Origin: Dyella silvae
GTDB lineage: Bacteria > Pseudomonadota > Gammaproteobacteria > Xanthomonadales > Rhodanobacteraceae
Direction of reading: 5' to 3'
Assembly (NCBI RefSeq): GCF_026421305.1
Contig: NZ_JAPJBQ010000014.1
Coordinates: 1-58,661, forward strand
DNA length: 58,661 bases
A program made the translations under genes and the position numbers. This document shows positions 52,070 through 58,661 of the stretch, in pieces (positions within the stretch are counted from its first letter, which is position 1; each line of letters opens with the position of its first letter). A model generated the notes under the pieces. The model was not told the origin of the DNA. It ran no database searches and was given only the letters and a program-made list of their open reading frames with translations.

Positions 52070-52969
52070 CTACGCCGGCTCCGCCAGTGTGGCGCGCAGA
52101 TGGTCAATGAACGCCCGCACTTTGGCGGGCGGCTGGCGCCCCGGGTAGACGGCGTAAATGCCGCAAACTGGCAAGCTGTATTGCGCCAGCAGCACGGTCA
52201 GCCGCCCTTCGCGAATATCGTCGGTCACCAGATAATCCGGTAGCACACTCACCCCTGCGCCATGGCGCACCAGCGCATGGGCCGCTGCCACGTTGTTGGC
52301 TTGCGCCACCTGTTGCATACGCACCGTGCGGCGAGAGCCATCAGGCGCCGTGAAGGTCCAACGCAGCGGCGTAGACAGCAAGGTCAGCGCGATCCAGTGG
52401 TGCCCGGGCAGATCGGTCAGGGTTCGCGGCTGCCCATGTTGCGCAAGGTACGCCGGCGAGGCCACCAGCAATTGGCGAAAACTGCTCAGGCGTGCCGAGC
52501 GTAGATTGGAATCACGCAGCCAGCCCATGCGAATGGCGAGATCGAAGCGCTCGGCGATCAGATCGCTCATGTGGTCCGTAAGCACCAGATCCACCTGCAA
52601 CTGCGGATTGGCACGCATGAAATCCGCAAGCACCGGCGCCACAACAGCGGTGCCGTAATCCCCTGTCGCGGTGAGGCGCAGCGTGCCACTGGGCTTTTCC
52701 TGACTGCGGCCCACCTGCTCGATGGCCGCCTCCGCCTCGGCGAGAATGCCGACGCAGGCCGCATGAAACGTGGTGCCTGCCTCGGTGAGCGTCATGCGGC
52801 GGGTACTGCGCGAGACCAGGGTGACGCCCAGTTCGCTTTCCAGTTTTGCCAGATGCTGGCTCACCATCGCCTTGGTCATGCCCAGCGTTTCGGCAGCGGC
52901 CGTGAATGACCCCGCCCGCACCAGCGCAACGAAGACGGCCAGCCGGTTGAGATTGACGTCAGTTGCCAT
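52070..52969 (-). CDS. LysR-family transcriptional regulator
   Basis: 299 residues. The winged HTH is at the start (NRLAVFVALVRAGSFTAAAE, TKAMVSQHLAKLESELGVTL), followed by the effector domain from ~90. It is divergent from the NAD(P)-binding gene with 168 bp between them. TTCACT (52972-52977) and AGTGAA (53000-53005) with nested ACTGT/ACAGT arms form an inverted repeat at its start and are a likely binding region. Confidence 0.9.
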   Translation of the reverse strand: MATDVNLNRLAVFVALVRAGSFTAAAETLGMTKAMVSQHLAKLESELGVTLVSRSTRRMTLTEAGTTFHAACVGILAEAEAAIEQVGRSQEKPSGTLRLTATGDYGTAVVAPVLADFMRANPQLQVDLVLTDHMSDLIAERFDLAIRMGWLRDSNLRSARLSSFRQLLVASPAYLAQHGQPRTLTDLPGHHWIALTLLSTPLRWTFTAPDGSRRTVRMQQVAQANNVAAAHALVRHGAGVSVLPDYLVTDDIREGRLTVLLAQYSLPVCGIYAVYPGRQPPAKVRAFIDHLRATLAEPA

Positions 52970-53137
52970 GGTTCACTCCACTGTCAATCCAAACTTTACA
53001 GTGAATTCCCGTTTGATGCGTTTATCTGCATCGACGGGTAGCGCATGCTTATCGCAAGACCCCACTACTGGCAGCGCTTCCACGCCTCGCGCGGCACCGT
53101 GCGCCAGCCCCATCTTCCCCGCTGGAGAGCAACATTC

Positions 53138-53779
53138 ATGAAGATCGCCCTGTTCGGCGCCACTGGCCATGTTGGCCACGCCATCCTCGACGAAGCACTG
53201 GCCCGTGGTTACGAAGTCACGGCTGTCGTGCGTGACCCTGCCCGTCTGACGACGACCAACCCTCAGCTGAAGGTGGTTACCGGCGACGTAGCCAAGCCGG
53301 ACACCTGGCTGGACGCCGTGCGCGGCGCCGATGCCGTGGTTGCCAGCCTTTCCGCCCGCCGCGACGGCACGCCCGACGCCATTCCGAATAACGCAGTGAC
53401 TCTGCTGGACAACGTGTCCCGCGCCGGCGTGAAGCGTTTGGTGTGGGTCGGCGGCGCCGGCTCGCTGGAAACCGCACCGGGCGTGCGCGTGATCGATGAT
53501 CCGCACTTCCCGGATGCCTGGAAGCCGGAGGCCACCGGACAGGCCAAAGCACTGGAGGCCTTCCGCCATGGCAAGGCCGATCTGGATTGGACGTATATCA
53601 GTCCGGCCGCTTTGCTCGAGGACGGCCCGCGCACCGGCAAGTACCGCGTGGGTGGCGACCAGTTGCTGATCGACGCTAACGGCAAGAGCCGCATCACGGT
53701 GCCTGACTATGCCGTTGCCTTGCTCGATCGTGTCGAGAAGAACGATGCGAAGCGCCAGCGCATCACCGTTGCCTACTGA
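53138..53779 (+). CDS. NAD(P)-binding Rossmann protein (atypical SDR, NmrA-like)
   Basis: The ATG at 53138 gives 213 residues. The dinucleotide motif is IALFGATGHVGHAILDEAL. RLVWVGGAGSLETAPGVRV and SPAALLEDGPRTGKYRVGGD are typical of the YwnB/PhyH-like group of small NAD(P)H-binding proteins. No catalytic Tyr-x3-Lys is expected in this group. The divergent LysR gene probably controls it. The stop is followed by a strong terminator. Confidence 0.88.
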   Translation: MKIALFGATGHVGHAILDEALARGYEVTAVVRDPARLTTTNPQLKVVTGDVAKPDTWLDAVRGADAVVASLSARRDGTPDAIPNNAVTLLDNVSRAGVKRLVWVGGAGSLETAPGVRVIDDPHFPDAWKPEATGQAKALEAFRHGKADLDWTYISPAALLEDGPRTGKYRVGGDQLLIDANGKSRITVPDYAVALLDRVEKNDAKRQRITVAY

Positions 53780-53787
53780 TGACGACA

Positions 53788-53814
53788 ACGGGCGGCCCCT
53801 GGCCGCCCGTTTCA
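53788..53814 (+). terminator. Rho-independent terminator
   Basis: Perfect 10-bp stem ACGGGCGGCC/GGCCGCCCGT with a CCT loop followed by TTTC, 9 bp after the stop of the NAD(P)-binding gene. Confidence 0.75.
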
Positions 53815-53852
53815 TGGCTTAGCTCATGACGAGGGGCGCATCGCAGGGTGAG

Positions 53853-54476
53853 CTAGTGCGCGTCGTGCCCTGACGTGTCGTGATCGTGGTCCGCATGATC
53901 GTGATCATGCGCATCCTGATCGTCAGCCGCGCCAGCCTCGTGATGATGCTCATGCCCACCACCGTGGCCATTGTCGCCCGCCGAGCCGGCCATCTCTTCA
54001 AACTGCGCTTCGTCCAGCTTCGGCAACTGACGCACGAACGCCACCATGTCCCAGATCGCGCCATCATCATGACTGCGTCCCCAGGCAGGCATGGCCGTGA
54101 GCTTCACGCCGTGCTTGATGATCCAGAACGCCTCAGCAGGATCGTGCACGCCGTGCCTGGGCAGATCCGGCGGCTGCGGATACAGACCCTGGCGCAGCTC
54201 CGTGGTACGCATACCCGGCGTGAGATGACACGCCGAACACATGGCCGCGTAATGCTCCGCGCCGCGCCGTATCCGCTGCGGATCATCAAGATCAGGGACG
54301 GTGATGCCTCCAGCCCTGCTTTCAATGGAACGATCCCGCAACACGTCGATGGCACGTTCGGTAAGTTTCCAATGGGGCTTATCCGCAGCGATATCGTAGG
54401 TGCCCGACCAGACAAACGCTGCCGCTGCCAGTAGCAGGACCAACAGGCTCGACAGCGCGATCACGATGAACTTCAT
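53853..54476 (-). CDS. Cytochrome c with His-rich tail, cop cluster
   Basis: The ATG at 54476 has GAGGAG 7 nt upstream (207 residues). A membrane or signal helix (IVIALSSLLVLLLAAAAFVW) is followed by one CxxCH haem site (C80, C83, H84) and a probable Met ligand in LTAMPAWGRSHDD. The last ~35 residues are almost only His, Asp, Gly and Ala (GGGHEHHHEAG), a probable metal-binding tail. It is the last gene of the copper cluster, 11 bp after copB, so a role in copper handling or electron supply is likely. Confidence 0.85.
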   Translation of the reverse strand: MKFIVIALSSLLVLLLAAAAFVWSGTYDIAADKPHWKLTERAIDVLRDRSIESRAGGITVPDLDDPQRIRRGAEHYAAMCSACHLTPGMRTTELRQGLYPQPPDLPRHGVHDPAEAFWIIKHGVKLTAMPAWGRSHDDGAIWDMVAFVRQLPKLDEAQFEEMAGSAGDNGHGGGHEHHHEAGAADDQDAHDHDHADHDHDTSGHDAH

Positions 54477-54487
54477 GTGGAATCTCC

Positions 54488-55483
54488 TCAGAACCAAAGT
54501 CGCACACCAGCAACCCACGTCGTCTCAAGTGCATGCACTTCGGGTGCATCCGGAACGTCGCCGTGGCTCCCCCAACGCCGCGTCCAGTTCACCCCAATAT
54601 AGGGCGCAAACTTGCGGCTGAACTCGTAACGCAATTGCAACCCCGCCTCAAGCTCCGACAACCCCGAAGCAATGGCGCGCTGCAGGTCGTCCTTGCCATA
54701 GAAGTTGAGCTCCAGCTTTGGCGTGAGAATCAGCCGCTGCGTAAAGAGCATGTCGTAGCTGCTCTCCAGCCGCAGTGCCGTACGCCCTTGCTCGCCCACA
54801 TAGAACGTCGCCTGCGTCTCGAACCAGTACGGCGCCAGCCCCTGCACGCCCATGGCTGCCCACTGGCGCTTCGGGCCCTGTCCAAAATCCTGGCGCGCGC
54901 CAAGTTGCCAATCCCAGAAGCTGGTCCACGCGTGGCTCCACAGCACATCCACGCGTCCATCCTGCGTGCCTGTGCTGCCGCGCTCGCCCTCGGTCTTCAG
55001 CCACAGGCGGTTGATCGGTGTGCCCCACCACCCTTCGGCCTCCCAGCTCGTAGCGTAGTCACCCGAGGTGCTGCGGCTGCGTTCCAGACGATCAACCAGC
55101 ACCATGCCCGTGGGCGCGGCGTCGTCCATCTGCATCAGCTCGGTCATTTGCGATGGCGTCATGTCATGCACGACGTATTGCGGTGGCGGTGGCGCTACGT
55201 GATTGTTGGGAGGTAGCGCCTGCGTACTCATGGAGGACATGTCGTGGCCCGCATGATCCATCGACATATGGTTATGGGTGATGCTGTCCTGCGCAGATGG
55301 CTGAGTGGCCGCATCGCCGGCGTGCGTGTCCTCATGCTTTGCGTGATCGGCCGGGTTCGCATGATCGTCGTGCGAGTGCGGCATCGACATGCCCGGCATG
55401 TCCCGCATATCCATGCTCTGCGCCCATGCCGGTGAAGCCACGGCAAGCGCCAGCGCAACAGCGAAACGCATTTGGCTGTTCAT
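54488..55483 (-). CDS. copB: Copper resistance protein B, outer membrane
   Basis: 331 residues. A signal peptide (FAVALALAVASPAWAQ) is followed by a Met/His-rich stretch (MDMRDMPGMSMPHSHDDH and similar to residue ~90), then the CopB barrel domain with VDRLERSRSTSGDYATSWEA and WTSFWDWQLGARQDFGQGP, ending in an aromatic (VAGVRLWF). CopB is the outer-membrane partner of CopA. The start overlaps the copA stop by 4 bp. Confidence 0.94.
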   Translation of the reverse strand: MNSQMRFAVALALAVASPAWAQSMDMRDMPGMSMPHSHDDHANPADHAKHEDTHAGDAATQPSAQDSITHNHMSMDHAGHDMSSMSTQALPPNNHVAPPPPQYVVHDMTPSQMTELMQMDDAAPTGMVLVDRLERSRSTSGDYATSWEAEGWWGTPINRLWLKTEGERGSTGTQDGRVDVLWSHAWTSFWDWQLGARQDFGQGPKRQWAAMGVQGLAPYWFETQATFYVGEQGRTALRLESSYDMLFTQRLILTPKLELNFYGKDDLQRAIASGLSELEAGLQLRYEFSRKFAPYIGVNWTRRWGSHGDVPDAPEVHALETTWVAGVRLWF

Positions 55484-57192
55484 GCCACCACCACTTCACG
55501 GAACATGCCCGCTTCCATGTGGAACAGCAGATGGCAGTGATAAGCCCAGCGTCCCGGCGCATCCGCGCTCACCCGGTAACTGATGCGCTGCGCCGGCTGC
55601 ACCACAACGGTGTGCTTGCGCGCCTGGAAATGGCCTTCCGGCGACTCCAGCTCGCTCCACATGCCGTGCAGGTGAATCGGGTGGGTCATCATGGTGTCGT
55701 TCACCAGTGTCACCCGCACGTGCTCGCCGTGGCGTAGCCGCAATGGCTCAGCCTGCGAGGCACGCTTGGCGTCGAACGACCATAGGTAACGCTCCATATT
55801 GCCGGTGAGACGCAGCGTGATTTCCCGGTCCACCCGCGGCGAAATCGGCGCATCGACGGCGTGCAGATCGGCGTACGTCAGTACGCGGCGGCCATTGTCG
55901 CGCAGCCCCACACCCGGGTCATCGAGTTTGTTGCGTGGCGTCGTCACACGCATATCCACTTCAGGGCCGGTTTTCAGGTCTGGTGCGGCGTGTGCGTGCT
56001 CCATGGGTATGCCGGGCATGTCGTGGCCCATGCCATGCGACATCCCGCCATGATCCATGGCCCCCATCATGTCGCCCATGCTGAGCAGCGGACGCGGATC
56101 GAGCGGCGGCACCTCTGATGACATGCCGGTACGTGGTGCGAGGGTCGCTCGCGCATAGCCCGTCCGATCCATGCTCTGCGCAAAGATGGTCCAGGCGCGA
56201 TCGGCTGACGGCTCCACGATCACGTCATAGGTTTCCGCCGTACCAATACGGAACTCGTCGACCGTCACCGGCTCGATGGCTTGTCCATCAGCGGCAACCA
56301 CGGTCATCTTCAGACCGGGTATGCGCACATCGAAGAACGTCATTGCTGCGCCGTTGATAAAGCGCAGCCGCACCTTGTCACCCGCGCTGAACAGCCCCGT
56401 CCAGTTACCCACCGGTGTCTGGCCGTTGACGAGATAGGTGTAGGTGGCAGCGGAAACGTCGGCCAGATCGGTGGGATTCATCCGCATCTGATTCCACATC
56501 TGCCGGTCAGCGAGCGCCTTGGAAATGCCATCGCGCCCGGCATCACGCAGAAAATCGCCCACCGTTCGCTGACCGTAGTTGTAGTAGTCGCTCTGCTTTT
56601 TCAGGTTGGTGTAGATGGTTTCCGGATCGGCGTCGGTCCAGTCGTTCAACAGCACCACGTAATCGCGATCCACCGTGTGGCGCTCGCCATCGCGCGGCTC
56701 GATCACGATAGGGCCATAGAGACCGGTCTGCTCCTGAAACCGCGAGTGGCTGTGATACCAGTATGTACCCGACTGGTTCACGGTAAAGCGATAGACGTAC
56801 TCGCCGCCTGGCGGAATGCCATCGAAACTCAGGCCAGGCACACCATCCATATCCGCCGGCAACACGATGCCGTGCCAGTGGATGGAACTGGGCACACTCA
56901 GCCGGTTGCGCACGCGCAACGTCACCGTATCGCCCTGCCGCCAACGCAACAGGGGCGCGGGCAACTGCCCATTCACCACCGTGGCGATGCGCTTGCGCCC
57001 GGTGAAATCCACCGGCAGCTCGCCGATCTCCAACTCGAAATGGTCACCACGCAACTCGGCACGTGGCGCCGCCATCTGTGCGAACGCGTTGCCACGCCAA
57101 AGTCCCAGCCCGGCCGCCACGCCGCCAAGCGCCAGTCCCTGCACGAAACGCCGACGCGGCAGCTGAAAGCCGCGCGGTTCTTGCTTGCTCAT
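55480..57192 (-). CDS. copA: Multicopper oxidase, copper resistance protein A
   Basis: 570 residues with a Tat signal (QLPRRRFVQGLALGGVAAG). All four copper-binding motifs are present: SIHWHGIVLP, YWYHSHSRFQ, HPIHLHGMW and AYHCHLLFHMEAGMF. A Met-rich loop (MGDMMGAMDHGGMSHGMGHD, ~375-395) is typical for copper oxidases that handle Cu(I). It is periplasmic and oxidises or sequesters copper. It is the second gene of the cluster after the CopL-like gene (80 bp). Confidence 0.95.
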   Translation of the reverse strand: MSKQEPRGFQLPRRRFVQGLALGGVAAGLGLWRGNAFAQMAAPRAELRGDHFELEIGELPVDFTGRKRIATVVNGQLPAPLLRWRQGDTVTLRVRNRLSVPSSIHWHGIVLPADMDGVPGLSFDGIPPGGEYVYRFTVNQSGTYWYHSHSRFQEQTGLYGPIVIEPRDGERHTVDRDYVVLLNDWTDADPETIYTNLKKQSDYYNYGQRTVGDFLRDAGRDGISKALADRQMWNQMRMNPTDLADVSAATYTYLVNGQTPVGNWTGLFSAGDKVRLRFINGAAMTFFDVRIPGLKMTVVAADGQAIEPVTVDEFRIGTAETYDVIVEPSADRAWTIFAQSMDRTGYARATLAPRTGMSSEVPPLDPRPLLSMGDMMGAMDHGGMSHGMGHDMPGIPMEHAHAAPDLKTGPEVDMRVTTPRNKLDDPGVGLRDNGRRVLTYADLHAVDAPISPRVDREITLRLTGNMERYLWSFDAKRASQAEPLRLRHGEHVRVTLVNDTMMTHPIHLHGMWSELESPEGHFQARKHTVVVQPAQRISYRVSADAPGRWAYHCHLLFHMEAGMFREVVVA

Positions 57193-57272
57193 GGTCTTGC
57201 TCCGTCAGTCGTACCCGCATTGCGGGTGCGTTACATCGGCCGGTCCACCGGCCCCTTGCATCGAACGGAGAA

Positions 57273-57635
57273 TCAGGCGAGCGGTGGCCGCAATGGCGGC
57301 TCGTAGACCGGGTGTGGCGCTACCTCACGGTGAGCCTGCCAGGCTGAGTTGCCGGGCTGCGCGTGCAGCACATGCCCGATCATCGAAGGCGGCACGGTAG
57401 CTGCTGCATGGGCGCAGCATCCATCGGCGGTCATCGAGGTGGCATGCGCGTGGTCGTGCGGATGCGTTGTATTGCCACCGTGATGCGTCGACATGCTCAT
57501 CGGCGAGGCCGTGGTGTTGGGGCAGCAGTCGTCGGGCTGCGCCCACGCCATGCTCGACAACGCCAACCATGCGCACAGGGCCAGCGCGAACAGCGCGTGG
57601 CAGTGGCGTAGTTGGCGGAGGAGGTGGCGGATCAT
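57273..57635 (-). CDS. CopL-like Cys/His/Met-rich exported protein
   Basis: 120 residues. A signal peptide (LFALALCAWLALSSMAWAQ) is followed by DDCCPNTT, MSMSTHHGGNTTHPHDHAHA and ADGCCAHAAA, many potential copper ligands, and a Pro-rich end (YEPPLRPPLA). Position directly upstream of copAB and composition match CopL of Xanthomonas, a small protein needed for copper-induced expression of copAB. The sequence itself is poorly conserved, so the name is tentative. Confidence 0.65.
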   Translation of the reverse strand: MIRHLLRQLRHCHALFALALCAWLALSSMAWAQPDDCCPNTTASPMSMSTHHGGNTTHPHDHAHATSMTADGCCAHAAATVPPSMIGHVLHAQPGNSAWQAHREVAPHPVYEPPLRPPLA

Positions 57636-57732
57636 TTCGGGAGCATAACCAGCGTGTGCGCGGGGCTACAACTCTGGAGTTGGGTTCATCGGGAGTGCCT
57701 GAGCAACAGGGAGATGTGACGCGCGCTTAGCT

Positions 57733-57755
57733 CCCTCTCCCCTCCGGGGAGAGGG
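57733..57755. terminator. GC-rich stem-loop upstream of the cop cluster
   Basis: Perfect 10-bp stem CCCTCTCCCC/GGGGAGAGGG with a TCC loop. This CTCTCCCCTCCGGGGAGAGG motif with the following TGGGGTGAGGGG is familiar as a dispersed intergenic sequence in several proteobacteria. The function is unclear. Confidence 0.6.
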
Positions 57756-57839
57756 CTGGGGTGAGGGGTGGGTGCTCGCGGTAGCGTTTCTATCTGGCGT
57801 TTTTGTGCTTTGCCCTTTTGTGGCTACTCCGCAACCGTG

Positions 57840-58097
57840 CTCGCCTGCGGCGGGCTTCCGACGATCTGCCGATCGCCGGGTCACTTCTCTTTGCTTGCCC
57901 AAAGAGAAGTAACCAAGAGAAAAGGCACCCCGCTTGGCGCTTGCCGGGCTGTTAGCCCGGCAAGTCCGTGAGGGTCGGCCGGGCTTTTCGACAGGGCTTC
58001 CTGCCCTGACGAAAAGGGATCGGCATCCATGCCGATCCCCCTGCGGGCCTGATCGTCCAACCCTCACCGCCGCACAGGGGCCCCTCAGATCAAGAGC
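57840..58097 (+). repeat. Five-hairpin intergenic element, copy 1
   Basis: 258 bp starting CTCGCCTGCGGCGGGCTTCC. In order it contains: stem 1 (CCGACGATC/GATCGCCGG, TGCC loop), stem 2 with fixed sequence (ACTTCTCTTTG/CAAAGAGAAGT), stem 3 (TTGCCGGGCT/AGCCCGGCAA), stem 4 (CTTTTCG ... CAGGGC/GCCCTG ... CGAAAAG) and stem 5 (GGATCGGCAT/ATGCCGATCC). It ends near AGATCAAGAGC. A second, inverted copy starts 300 bp further on. Frames across it look coding by chance and should not be annotated. Confidence 0.85.
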
Positions 58098-58211
58098 ACA
58101 CGGCTCGTGCAGCTTCGCTGCACATCGCATCGCCTTGCATCACTCGGCTTTGTCTGTGGGAACGCACCCTGTGCGCGACAAGCCGACGAAGCGGCAACGA
58201 CGTGACGCTGC

Positions 58212-58236
58212 GGTCGCGCACAAGTGCGCTCCTACA
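58212..58236. repeat. REP element (GTAGGAGCGC type)
   Basis: On the minus strand it reads TGTAGGAGCGCACTTGTGCG followed by CGACC, a short palindrome with a 5' GTAG, the form of REP sequences mobilised by RAYT transposases. I recall it as common in Xanthomonadales and pseudomonads. Confidence 0.8.
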
Positions 58237-58285
58237 GGGAAACCATGGGCATGAAGAAATCACGAGCTCTGCTCCTGGCGCGCGC

Positions 58286-58396
<111 letters not shown>

Positions 58397-58400
58397 TTCC

Positions 58401-58661
58401 GCTCTTGACCTCCGGGCCCCTATGGCGCGGCGGGCGGGTGGAGGAATAGCCCGCAGGGTGGCCGGCATGGATGCCGGCCAGTTTTTCGACAGGACAGGGA
58501 TGTCCTGTCGAAAAACCCCGTAACCCGCCCGCGAACCTTCCGGGCTATCAGCCCGGAAGGCGCGCCATCGGGGTGGCCTTTCTCTTGGTTACTTCTCTTT
58601 GGCCACGCAAAGAGAAGTGACCCGCTGTCCGGCAGGACAGCGGAAGCCCGCCGCAGGCGAG
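58401..58661 (-). repeat. Five-hairpin intergenic element, copy 2 (inverted, cut by window edge)
   Basis: On the minus strand it has the same order of parts as copy 1. Stem 2 is identical in its arms, but stems 1, 3, 4 and 5 have different bases that still pair: stem 1 CCGCTGTCC/GGACAGCGG with the same TGCC loop, stem 3 CTTCCGGGCT/AGCCCGGAAG, stem 4 TTTTTCGACAGGACA/TGTCCTGTCGAAAAA, stem 5 TGGCCGGCAT/ATGCCGGCCA. Its outer end is at or beyond 58661. Confidence 0.85.

Noticed and set aside
57666-58130. 154-codon minus-strand frame downstream of nothing
   Set aside because: It crosses the five-hairpin element; the peptide (FSLGKQREVTRRSADRRK type) is a translation of the repeat.

Overview
The window looks like chromosomal DNA from a GC-rich gammaproteobacterium of the Xanthomonadales, most like the Rhodanobacteraceae (Dyella, Luteibacter or Rhodanobacter type). 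This is an inference from codon use, the cop cluster layout, the GTAGGAGCGC-type REP, the HigA-like and ParB-like proteins and the intergenic repeat families. I see no rRNA, tRNA or CRISPR array.

Layout. (1) 0-12.5 kb is an accessory region. The truncated start of an IS30-like transposase sits at the left edge. It is followed by a string of small, mostly membrane or exported, unrelated genes, nearly all on the minus strand and visibly less GC-rich than the rest. They are punctuated by about 15 copies of a 24-bp hairpin repeat (arms GTCCGCT and AGCGGAC). Somewhat larger genes (outer-membrane barrel, CPBP protease, alpha/beta hydrolase, YdcF-like) are mixed in. (2) 12.5-21.2 kb carries a trimeric autotransporter adhesin, a secreted S53 (sedolisin) protease, and a convergent histidine kinase and response regulator. 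(3) 21.7-23.6 kb holds an SDR divergent from a GlxA-like regulator. (4) 23.6-30.6 kb is a divergent metal/oxidant-stress locus. On the minus strand lie a TlpA-like thioredoxin, an OmpR-type regulator and its kinase. On the plus strand lie an Ohr-like protein and a bufferin operon (two Cys-rich precursors, DoxX, alpha/beta hydrolase, DUF692/MNIO maturase and its DUF2063 partner). (5) 30.5-35.4 kb encodes an MFS carrier, tautomerase, SDR, LysR regulator and thiolase, with a MITE-like inverted-repeat element at the thiolase stop. (6) 35.5-40.3 kb is a tripartite EmrAB-OprM/NodT efflux operon with a TetR regulator and a recognisable promoter/operator. (7) 40.7-42.6 kb encodes an encapsulin nanocompartment with a DyP peroxidase cargo. 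(8) 42.6-45.0 kb carries an OprD-like porin behind a perfect ModE box, followed by convergent modE. (9) 45-53.8 kb is mostly housekeeping: esterase, ParB-like protein, cyclophilin, DUF4349 lipoprotein, AsmA, DMT transporter, LysR and a NAD(P)-binding protein. (10) 53.8-57.6 kb is a copper-resistance cluster (CopL-like protein, CopA, CopB, cytochrome c). (11) 57.7-58.7 kb is non-coding and holds two inverted copies of a five-hairpin element, a REP and an 18-copy hexamer microsatellite.

The most promising observations are the hairpin-punctuated cassette-like array in region 1, the ModE operator in front of an outer-membrane porin, the two-component system facing the bufferin operon with 10-bp-period direct repeats between them, and the covarying multi-hairpin element at the right end. 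All functional assignments come from reading the sequence. No database search was run.
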